Positions 1 through 5,511 of a stretch of DNA of 5,511 nt are shown one piece after another. The translations under genes were made by a program, and so were the position numbers. The notes beneath the pieces are model-generated. The model made no database searches and was not told the DNA's origin. It worked only from the letters and a program-made list of their open reading frames with translations. Source of the stretch: Sva-07 sp031398325 (GTDB lineage: Bacteria; Actinomycetota; Acidimicrobiia; Acidimicrobiales; Ilumatobacteraceae); NCBI GenBank assembly GCA_031398325.1, contig JANNNB010000091.1, positions 1 to 5,511 of the forward strand, given 5' to 3'. The first letter of the stretch is position 1. Each line of letters starts with the position of its first letter.

Positions 1-1829
1 GCCGCAACGAACAGTTCGAGGTCGAGGGCGAAACCGGTCTCCTCGACGACCGGCAGCGTGGCGGCGAGGACCGGTCTCGAGTAGATCTTGATCCCCGTCT
101 GCGTGTCGCTGATGTCGAGTTGGAAGAGGTGCCGCACGATCAACTCGAAGGTGTGCGAGTAGATCCGGCGGACGAACGGAACGGCGACCATCGAGTCGCT
201 GTGACGCTTGCTGCCGAAGACGATGTCCGCCCCGGTCTCCTCCCTGACCCGCGCCATACCGACGAGTTGCGAAGGATGAAGATCGCCGTCAGCGTCGACG
301 AAACCGACCGACGGCGTCGAGGCGGCACCGAATCCGGTCCGGAGCGCAGCGCCCTTGCCACGGTTGACGTCGTGGCGGAGGTGGGTGACGTGCGCGAGGC
401 CCGCCTCGTCGATCAGTTCTGGTGACCCGTCGGTCGATCCGTCGGACACGACGATCACTTCGACCTGGATGCCCTCGCGCTGAAAGCTCTGGAGGATCGT
501 CGTCACCGTCTCGATGACCACCGGGCCCGGGTTGTAGGCCGGGACGACGATCGTGACGGATTCACGTGGGCCGTCCGTGTTGTCCGGGAGCGGCTGCACG
601 GCCGGGCGAAGGAGCGGCTGGACACGAGCGAGCGCCGGCATCGAGGCGACGACTGCAAGAGCTCCGCCCGTGACGACGGTGAACCAGGCCAGTGCCGCCG
701 CCGTGTTCGCCGTCAGCTGTCCGACGACCATCACCGAAACCAATGGGCACGCCGCCAGCGCGAACCTCGAGCCGTGGGCGATGTACTGCATGAGTGACAC
801 CGCAGCGATTCCGTAGAAGGTGAAGGCCACGACGAGGAGTCGAAGGGTCGTCGTCGTGGACGCGGAAGCTGGCTCGCCGCCGATGAGATCGATCGTGAGC
901 GCGGGAAAGAGTGCCACTGCGGCGGCGGCGGTGATAGCAGTCGCCGCGGTCAGGAGGAGCGCTCGATGGAAATGACGCCGCAACGCAACCGAGCCGATGG
1001 GGAGTCGAGCCATGGCCGGGAAGAAGACGTAGGCGACCGTGAATGCGAGGACGAACACCTGTCGAGCGACCGACGCACTCTGGTTGAAGGCGTCGGTCTC
1101 GGGTTCAGAACCGCGACCGAGCCACACCGAGCTCAGCGTCACGATCAGGGTGAGGCCGACCGCTGACATTGCGGCGATTCGGAGGTGTCTTCCGGCGCCA
1201 GCCGGCCACGTAGTGGCTCGGGGGGTTCGTCGCGTCACCGTGAGAGCCGCCGCCGCGGCGACGATGTCGCCGACCACGACACCGGCGAGAGCGGCGCCGA
1301 GCCCGCCGCCGGTCAACGGAAGGCCGGTGACGGCAAAGCGGACGAGTGAGGCAACCACGCTGATCAGAGCGAGCTCGCGCCAGCGTTCCTCGCCGAGGAG
1401 CACGGCTCGCGGCGCAACGGCGACCGTGAGTGCGGCCATCGACAAGCCGATCGACACGGCGGCGGGAACCTCGAACGATGCCGTTGAATCGATGAGCAAC
1501 AGCGCGACGCCACCGGCGAGCAACCCAACGACCAGCGCGGCCACGACCACCGGCACCGAGCTCGTGGGACGGAGCATCCGTCCGGCTCGCGACCGATCGC
1601 TCAGGATCCCGACCAGGACGAGCTGCAGGCCGAGCGCAGTGATCGAGATCGCAGAAACAGCGCCCAGCAGTCCGCGCAGATCGCCTGCCGCAGCAGCGTC
1701 GAGATCGCGGAGTCCGACGCGAGTCGACAACAACCCGATGCCGGCGACTGCCAGCGCTCCACCGACGAACCACCATTTCGACTGTGACGTCGCCGGGCGG
1801 CTTTCGGGGGTGTGCGGATCGTCGTACAT
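1..1829 (-). CDS. Flippase-like membrane domain fused to Dpm1/GtrB-like family 2 glycosyltransferase (partial, C-terminus beyond left edge)
   Basis: The frame is open from ATG at 1829 to the left edge: 609 full codons with no stop seen. Residues about 18-400 form roughly 12 hydrophobic segments (near 18-36, 54-76, 91-113, 119-141, 151-171, 176-198, 216-237, 249-273, 289-312, 327-350, 354-374 and 378-400), with the pattern of Wzx/MATE-type polysaccharide flippases. Residues about 423-609 are a GT-A family 2 glycosyltransferase: VTIVVPAYN at 425, VSDGSTDGS at 461, NRGKGAALRTGF at 489, DAD at 512-514 (metal-binding DxD), DTQTGIKIYSR at 575 and GFALDLELFVA at the edge. These resemble Dpm1/GtrB enzymes, which move a sugar from a nucleotide donor to polyprenyl phosphate at the cytoplasmic face. 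Inferred role: make, and perhaps flip, a lipid-linked sugar. GTG at 1841 (four codons upstream, GGGA 8 bases before it) is an alternative start. M397 (639-641) could start a free GT2 but has no good ribosome binding site. The fold assignments are firm; the coupled function is inference. Confidence 0.85.
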   Translation of the reverse strand, partial: MYDDPHTPESRPATSQSKWWFVGGALAVAGIGLLSTRVGLRDLDAAAAGDLRGLLGAVSAISITALGLQLVLVGILSDRSRAGRMLRPTSSVPVVVAALVVGLLAGGVALLLIDSTASFEVPAAVSIGLSMAALTVAVAPRAVLLGEERWRELALISVVASLVRFAVTGLPLTGGGLGAALAGVVVGDIVAAAAALTVTRRTPRATTWPAGAGRHLRIAAMSAVGLTLIVTLSSVWLGRGSEPETDAFNQSASVARQVFVLAFTVAYVFFPAMARLPIGSVALRRHFHRALLLTAATAITAAAAVALFPALTIDLIGGEPASASTTTTLRLLVVAFTFYGIAAVSLMQYIAHGSRFALAACPLVSVMVVGQLTANTAAALAWFTVVTGGALAVVASMPALARVQPLLRPAVQPLPDNTDGPRESVTIVVPAYNPGPVVIETVTTILQSFQREGIQVEVIVVSDGSTDGSPELIDEAGLAHVTHLRHDVNRGKGAALRTGFGAASTPSVGFVDADGDLHPSQLVGMARVREETGADIVFGSKRHSDSMVAVPFVRRIYSHTFELIVRHLFQLDISDTQTGIKIYSRPVLAATLPVVEETGFALDLELFVA

Positions 1830-1890
1830 CGGCTGCTTCACGCGGTCTGTCCCGACGGCAAGTCTCGGAATCCTATCCTGCGTGCACCTG

Positions 1891-1921
1891 CGGACCGACG
1901 GGGACGGTTCAGGCCGGTCCG
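1891..1921. repeat. Short inverted repeat between divergent genes
   Basis: CGGACCG (1891-1897) and its exact reverse complement CGGTCCG (1915-1921) are separated by 17 bases within the divergent intergenic region. An operator for a dimeric regulator or a leader hairpin is possible. A 7-base GC-rich match can easily occur by chance in DNA of this composition, so confidence in function is low. Confidence 0.25.
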
Positions 1922-1956
1922 TGGTCGGTAGCCTGCGGCGCTGAATGATGTACAGA

Positions 1957-1962
1957 ACGGAG
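1957..1962 (+). promoter_or_regulatory. Ribosome binding site deciding the GTG start at 1968
   Basis: ACGGAG (1957-1962) carries a GGAG core five bases before the GTG at 1968. This supports GTG 1968 as the start. The ATG codons at 1945 and 1948 are in other frames. Confidence 0.6.
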
Positions 1963-1967
1963 TTCGG

Positions 1968-2996
1968 GTGCCCGCGTTGAGGCTGTCGGTCGTGATCCCG
2001 GTCCACAACGGGGCTGGATGGATCGGAGGCTGTCTCGAGGCTGTCGGCACGGCGGCCGAGACGGCGAGCCTGTCCGGGGTCGAGTTCGTCGTGGTCGACG
2101 ACGGCTCGACGGATGCGACGGTGGTCGAGGCGGAGGCGGCGGTTCGACCGATCTCGTCGACGCTCGTCGTGCTGACCCAGCCGAATTCCGGCCGATTGGC
2201 GGCCCGTGCCGCGGGGCTGAGCGCAGCCGAGGGCGAGATGGTGCTCTTCATCGACACCCGGGTTCGCCTCGATCCCGGGGCCCTCGCGTTCGTGTTCCCC
2301 TTGCTCGAGCGCCCGGAGGACCAGGTGTGGACGGCACACACGGTGGCGAACACCGACCTCAGCCCGATCGCCGGATTCTGGCAGGCGATCGAGCACGTCG
2401 CGTGGAGGCGCTACTGGCGACGTCCGAGCAGGACGTGGTTCGGGATCGACGAGTTCGACTACTACCCGAAGGGCACGACAGCGCTGCTGGCGCCGCGCCA
2501 TGTGCTGCTCGATGCCTTCGATGCCTACGAGCCGACCGTCGACGACCAGCACATCTCCAACGACGACACCGCCGTCCTTCGCTGGGTCGCCGAGCGTTAC
2601 GGCCTCAACATCGCACCCGGATATTCGTGCGTCTACAACTCGCGGACCACATTGCGGGACTTCCTCCAGCATGCTCGGCACCGGGGTGCGGTGCTGATCG
2701 ACGGCTACCTGCGTCCCGGGGCGCGCTTTTCACGGGCGATCGTCGTCGTCCTCGCAGCGAGCCCGCTCGGTGCCGTTGCCGTGATTCGAGCACCTCGACT
2801 CGTCGTACCCGCTGCAGGGCTCGCCAGCGTCGGTGCCGGTCTTGGAGTGTTGGCCGGCGGCGCCCGCTCGCGTGATTCCGTCGTGGTGAGTGTGCTCGCG
2901 GTGCCCTTCGGCGTGTTCTATCTCGCCGGCATGTGGCGGGGAGCGTTCGCACGTCTTCGATCGCTTCGGTCGTCGCCTGCCAGGACGGTCGGATGA
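1968..2996 (+). CDS. Family 2 glycosyltransferase with C-terminal membrane anchor
   Basis: A 342-residue protein, predicted to transfer a sugar from a nucleotide donor to a growing surface glycan at the cytoplasmic face of the membrane; donor and acceptor cannot be told. The N-terminus is a GT-A fold: LSVVIPVHN at 6-14, VVVDDGSTD at 41-49 (nucleotide binding), QPNSGRLAARAAGL at 71-84, and FIDTRVRLDPGAL at 94-106 where the metal-binding DxD is expected. SNDDTAVLRW (197-206) probably supplies the catalytic acid residue of the ED-type motif. Three hydrophobic stretches follow (about 257-273, 277-297, 303-322), then a basic tail, suggesting a membrane-anchored enzyme. The DxD position reads D-T-R, so the second Asp is absent. 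The GTG start follows a GGAG by five bases. First gene of the plus-strand operon; its stop overlaps the next start by four bases. The family is clear, the specific reaction unknown. Confidence 0.88.
   Translation: MPALRLSVVIPVHNGAGWIGGCLEAVGTAAETASLSGVEFVVVDDGSTDATVVEAEAAVRPISSTLVVLTQPNSGRLAARAAGLSAAEGEMVLFIDTRVRLDPGALAFVFPLLERPEDQVWTAHTVANTDLSPIAGFWQAIEHVAWRRYWRRPSRTWFGIDEFDYYPKGTTALLAPRHVLLDAFDAYEPTVDDQHISNDDTAVLRWVAERYGLNIAPGYSCVYNSRTTLRDFLQHARHRGAVLIDGYLRPGARFSRAIVVVLAASPLGAVAVIRAPRLVVPAAGLASVGAGLGVLAGGARSRDSVVVSVLAVPFGVFYLAGMWRGAFARLRSLRSSPARTVG
2982..2985 (+). promoter_or_regulatory. Ribosome binding site deciding the ATG start at 2993
   Basis: AGGA (2982-2985) lies seven bases before the ATG at 2993, inside the end of the preceding gene. 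It favours 2993, which gives an ATGA stop/start overlap, over the upstream in-frame GTG at 2933. The adjacent ATG at 2996 would be ten bases away. Confidence 0.5.
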
Positions 2997-4063
2997 TGCG
3001 GATCCTGATTCTCAATTGGAAGGACAGCGCCCATCCCCTCGCAGGAGGCGCAGAGGTGTACACCGAGCGTGTGGCCGCTGATCTGGCGCAGCGTGGCCAT
3101 GCGGTCACGTTGTTCGTGGCAGCGGTCGAGGGTCGCGCCGGGCGCGAAGCCGTGGACGGCTACGACGTCGTCCGACAGGGAGGTCGTTTCGGTGTGTACC
3201 GCCAGGCCCGTCGGTTCTGGAAGACCGAGGGCGACGGCCGGTTCGATGTCGTCCTCGACGTGTGCAACACACGCCCTTTCCTGAGCCCTCGGTACGTGCA
3301 CAGCGTCCCGGTGGTGGCGCTGATCTTCCAGGTGGCACGCGAGGTCTGGAAGTACGAGATGCCCTCTCCCGTTGCGCTCGCCGGTCGATACGTCTTCGAA
3401 CCCCACTGGCTCCGCTCGTATCGCAACGTGCCCGTCCTGACGATCTCGGAATCGTCGGCAGCCTCGTTGGCGGACTACGGCATCCACGATTCGGCCGTGT
3501 TGTCGATCGGTGCCGATCCGTCGGATCGTCCGGTGGTGGACAAGGCGACGTCACCGACGGTTGTGTTCCTCGGCAGGTTGTCGAGCAACAAGCGTCCAGA
3601 CGAGGCGATCGCGGCGTTCGGCGTGTTGCGGGCGGTCCGGCCGGACGCACGCCTATGGGTCATGGGCGACGGCCCGATGCGCGCAGTGCTGGAGGCCGAC
3701 CCGCCTCCGGGCGTGGAGATCCTCGGTCACGTCCCGTGGGACGAGCGCCAGAGGCGGCTCGCCGAGAGCAACGTTCTCGTGGCCACGTCGGTGCGCGAGG
3801 GATGGGGCCTCAACGTCAGCGAGGCTGCGGCCGTCGGAACACCGTCCATCGGCTACGCAGTCGACGGACTTCGCGACTCCGTAGTGTCATCGGGCGGACA
3901 CCTGGTCGACCCGGTGCCGGCTGCCGCAGGCCGGGCACTGCTGGATTTCTTCGATGGCCGACTGACGCTGACGCCACGGGTCTCGACGGTCGAGTGGTCG
4001 GTCGTCGGTGGCGAAGTGGAGCAGGCGCTGACCGGCGCCATCCAATCGTTCCGGCCGACGTGA
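2993..4063 (+). CDS. Family 4 (GT-B) glycosyltransferase
   Basis: A 356-residue retaining glycosyltransferase of the Glycos_transf_1/GT4 type, predicted to add a sugar from a nucleotide donor to a lipid-linked oligosaccharide in the cytoplasm. The N-terminal Rossmann domain opens with MRILILNW and the GGAE acceptor-side motif (18-21, in HPLAGGAEVY). The C-terminal donor-binding domain begins near VVFLGRLSSNKRPDEAI (190-206), where Arg195 and Lys200 are the expected phosphate-contacting residues. It continues with MGDGP (224-228) and the EX7E motif: Glu269 and Glu277 in SVREGWGLNVSEAAAVGTPS. The length is normal for the family and all key motifs are intact, so it should be active. It overlaps both neighbours by four bases, which indicates translational coupling. 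An in-frame extension to GTG 2933 would add 20 residues before the typical N-terminus and was not used. Substrate specificity cannot be read from the sequence. Confidence 0.9.
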   Translation: MMRILILNWKDSAHPLAGGAEVYTERVAADLAQRGHAVTLFVAAVEGRAGREAVDGYDVVRQGGRFGVYRQARRFWKTEGDGRFDVVLDVCNTRPFLSPRYVHSVPVVALIFQVAREVWKYEMPSPVALAGRYVFEPHWLRSYRNVPVLTISESSAASLADYGIHDSAVLSIGADPSDRPVVDKATSPTVVFLGRLSSNKRPDEAIAAFGVLRAVRPDARLWVMGDGPMRAVLEADPPPGVEILGHVPWDERQRRLAESNVLVATSVREGWGLNVSEAAAVGTPSIGYAVDGLRDSVVSSGGHLVDPVPAAAGRALLDFFDGRLTLTPRVSTVEWSVVGGEVEQALTGAIQSFRPT

Positions 4064-5334
4064 CGACCTCCGAGGGCGAGCCGCCGGCTCCCATCGTCAG
4101 CCCGAGGACGGGCCTGGCGATCGGCTTGGCCGTGATCGTCGGGAACCTCAGCAACTACTCGTTCCAGATCATCGCCGGCCGGCAACTCACCGTCGAGCAG
4201 TACGGCCTGCTCGGCGGGTTCCTCGCAGTCGTCACCGTCATCACTGTCTCCGCGTCGTCGCTGCAGATCGTCTCGGCCCGTTCGCTCGCGGCGGGGGAAG
4301 CCGTTCGATCGACCCGACCACTCGACGGCCTGACACGAGCCGCGCTGAAGGCCGCCGCGGTGATCGCGCTCTGCGTGTTGGTGCTCTCGCCGCTCATCGG
4401 CTCGCTGTTGCGCGTCGGCATCGTCCCCGTCGTGCTCCTGGGGCTCTACGTCACCCCGGCGTGTATCGATTCGATAGCGGCCGGTCGGCTGCAGGGTTTG
4501 CGCCGGTTCGCAGGGCTAGCGGTGTATTCGGCCTCGCAGGGAGTGGCGAAGGTCGTGTTCTCCGCCGCGGTCCTCATCGCGGGTGCGCAGGTCCAAGGCC
4601 TCTTGGCGACAGTGATCATCTCGTCAACGGTCATCGCCGTCATCGGACTCCGGGCGACATCGGGCGCAGGTGCCGTCGAGACCCGACTGCTCAGTCAGGA
4701 GGCCCGGCGGTCATTCGCCGCGATCGCACTGTTCTGGCTGATCCTCAGCATCGACGTGCCGATCGCCCGAGCGAACTTCGATGGGGTGGAGGCCGGCATC
4801 TATGCCGCCGCGTCCGTGCTCGGCAAGGCCGTGCTCTGGCTGCCGGCCCTGGTTGCGCAGCTGGTGTTCCCATCGCTGGCGCAGTCGAGCGACTCGCTGG
4901 ACCGTACTCGCTACCTCATGCGGCGATCAGCGGCGCTCGTGCTGGCGATCTCCACGCTGTCGGTGGGCAGCCTGTACCTACTTGGCGAGCCGCTGTTCCG
5001 GTTCTTGTACGGAGACCGCTACGTTGCCGCTTCGGACATCGCGTGGAAGATCGGGCTCGCGGTCGTACCGCTCGCGTTCGTGAACCTCGTGATGTACCTG
5101 CTTCTTGCTCAACAGCACGTGCGCTACCTCCGGTTCTTCGTGGCAGCCGTCGTGGCCGAGGTGATCGCCCTCCAGGTCGTTCCATCCACACCTGGTTGGT
5201 ATGCGGTCGTGCTCGGTGCGGTGGGGATCGGCCTCCTCGTCCCGGTGGTGGCCATCGTGCTCAACGCGTCGGCCCCGACCGTCCCTGCGGATCGAGGCGG
5301 CGCTGATCGCGGGATCGGTAAGGTGACCGAATGA
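4060..5334 (+). CDS. Wzx/MATE-like oligosaccharide flippase
   Basis: A 424-residue polytopic membrane protein with about 12 hydrophobic segments (near 18-38, 48-71, 94-114, 117-138, 150-174, 179-197, 218-235, 247-272, 289-308, 326-350, 357-374 and 379-402) and a short polar C-terminal tail. Motifs typical of polysaccharide flippases are TVEQYGLLGGF (44-54), SIDVPIARANF (230-240) and AGIYAAASVLGKAVLWLP (245-262) followed by LVFPSLA. Such proteins move lipid-linked oligosaccharides from the inner to the outer face of the membrane. The GTG at 4060 overlaps the preceding stop (GTGA), and the N-terminus there fits the family. The same frame stays open upstream to about 3262, but that part reads as non-homologous sequence across the glycosyltransferase gene. 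No strong Shine-Dalgarno precedes 4060, so translation probably depends on coupling to the upstream gene. The protein is homologous to the membrane half of the divergent fusion protein. The substrate is not known. Confidence 0.88.
   Translation: MTTSEGEPPAPIVSPRTGLAIGLAVIVGNLSNYSFQIIAGRQLTVEQYGLLGGFLAVVTVITVSASSLQIVSARSLAAGEAVRSTRPLDGLTRAALKAAAVIALCVLVLSPLIGSLLRVGIVPVVLLGLYVTPACIDSIAAGRLQGLRRFAGLAVYSASQGVAKVVFSAAVLIAGAQVQGLLATVIISSTVIAVIGLRATSGAGAVETRLLSQEARRSFAAIALFWLILSIDVPIARANFDGVEAGIYAAASVLGKAVLWLPALVAQLVFPSLAQSSDSLDRTRYLMRRSAALVLAISTLSVGSLYLLGEPLFRFLYGDRYVAASDIAWKIGLAVVPLAFVNLVMYLLLAQQHVRYLRFFVAAVVAEVIALQVVPSTPGWYAVVLGAVGIGLLVPVVAIVLNASAPTVPADRGGADRGIGKVTE
5320..5326 (+). promoter_or_regulatory. 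Ribosome binding site for the last gene
   Basis: AAGGTGA (5320-5326) sits inside the end of the flippase gene, four bases before the ATG at 5331. It supports that ATG as a true start despite the short visible reading frame. Confidence 0.55.
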
Positions 5335-5511
5335 CCAGCGTGGACCCCGTTTTAGTCCCCCAGATCCAGGCGCCCGGCAACATCGCCGAGCGCCTGCACC
5401 GGAGCGCAGCAGGTCCGCTGCTGCGGACGGCTGCGAGCCAAGTCGCTGGTGCGAGGTGGAGCCGTTCGGGCCGACTCCCGCCGGCACCGCCACACGTCAA
5501 GCGAAAAATGG
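5331..5511 (+). CDS. Partial gene, possibly SAM-dependent methyltransferase (N-terminal 60 residues)
   Basis: An ATG at 5331 overlaps the flippase stop by four bases (ATGA), has AAGGTGA just upstream, and opens a frame that continues past the right edge after 60 codons. The visible part starts MTSVDPVLVPQIQ, continues with a mixed basic and hydrophobic stretch, and ends LPPAPPHVKRKM. A P-P-H-x-x-K-R segment after a short N-terminal region is reminiscent of class I methyltransferases found in glycan clusters, in which the cofactor-binding segment would follow just beyond the edge. That resemblance is from memory and no catalytic motif is visible, so the product call is tentative. Placement last in an overlapping operon supports a role in modifying the same glycan. 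Codon 8 is TTA (5352-5354), the only in-frame TTA noticed in the window. Confidence 0.6.
   Translation, partial: MTSVDPVLVPQIQAPGNIAERLHRSAAGPLLRTAASQVAGARWSRSGRLPPAPPHVKRKM

Larger units (their letters stand above)
1830..1967. promoter_or_regulatory. Divergent intergenic region, presumed promoters for both transcription units
   Basis: These 138 bases separate the 5' ends of the minus-strand fusion gene and the plus-strand glycosyltransferase operon, so promoters for both are expected here. On the minus strand, TAGGAT (1875 down to 1870) is a -10-like hexamer 28 bases before the GTG at 1841, with no convincing -35 box. On the plus strand, TAGCCT (1929-1934) and TATCCT (1874-1879) are weak -10-like candidates. 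No coding sequence, terminator or RNA gene is evident. The assignment rests on gene orientation; the individual hexamers are weak. Confidence 0.5.

Noticed and set aside
915..1265. GCC/GCG-rich runs that look like microsatellites
   Set aside because: They encode alanine-rich membrane helices in the fusion gene and are imperfect, so composition explains them.
1105..1776. A 223-codon minus-strand frame
   Set aside because: It is in a different frame from the fusion gene and reads as Arg-rich low-complexity sequence with no hydrophobic segments.
1039..1944. A 301-codon plus-strand open frame
   Set aside because: It lies antisense to the membrane domain of the fusion gene. Its translation is Arg/Ser/Thr/Pro-rich with no recognisable motif, typical of a GC-rich shadow frame.
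2018..2875. A 285-codon frame inside the family 2 glycosyltransferase
   Set aside because: It is a shifted-frame shadow, very Arg-rich, with no domain signal, while the overlapping frame carries clear GT2 motifs.
2933..2992. GTG 2933 as the start of the family 4 glycosyltransferase
   Set aside because: It would add 20 residues before the standard MRILIL beginning and overlap the previous gene by 64 bases. ATG 2993 has an AGGA at good spacing and a 4-base overlap.
3262..4059. Upstream extension of the flippase frame, giving a 690-residue protein
   Set aside because: This part overlaps the intact family 4 glycosyltransferase in another frame and translates to Arg/Gly-rich sequence. The family-like N-terminus begins at GTG 4060.

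Overview
The window is GC-rich, has heavily overlapping shadow reading frames, and uses several GTG starts. This fits a high-GC actinobacterium, possibly of the Acidimicrobiia type; that placement is inference from composition and protein style only. It looks like part of a cell-surface polysaccharide or glycan assembly locus. No mobile element, CRISPR array, tRNA or rRNA was recognised.

Layout: one long reading frame on the minus strand occupies positions 1-1829 and runs off the left edge. It encodes a multi-membrane-span Wzx/MATE-like flippase domain fused to a C-terminal family 2 glycosyltransferase of the polyprenyl-phosphate (Dpm1/GtrB-like) type. A 138-base divergent intergenic region (1830-1967) separates it from a tightly packed plus-strand operon: a family 2 glycosyltransferase with a C-terminal membrane anchor (1968-2996), a family 4 (GT-B) glycosyltransferase (2993-4063), a Wzx-like oligosaccharide flippase (4060-5334), and the first 60 codons of a further gene (5331 to the right edge), tentatively an S-adenosylmethionine-dependent methyltransferase. 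All three junctions in this operon are 4-base start/stop overlaps (ATGA, GTGA, ATGA).

How they may work together (inference): the two plus-strand glycosyltransferases would add sugars to a lipid-linked oligosaccharide at the cytoplasmic face of the membrane. The plus-strand flippase would move the product across, and the last gene might modify it. The divergent fusion protein could make a polyprenyl-phosphate monosaccharide with its GT2 domain and move it with its own membrane domain. The most notable point is this synthase plus flippase fusion, whose membrane half is recognisably homologous to the stand-alone flippase encoded across the intergenic region.
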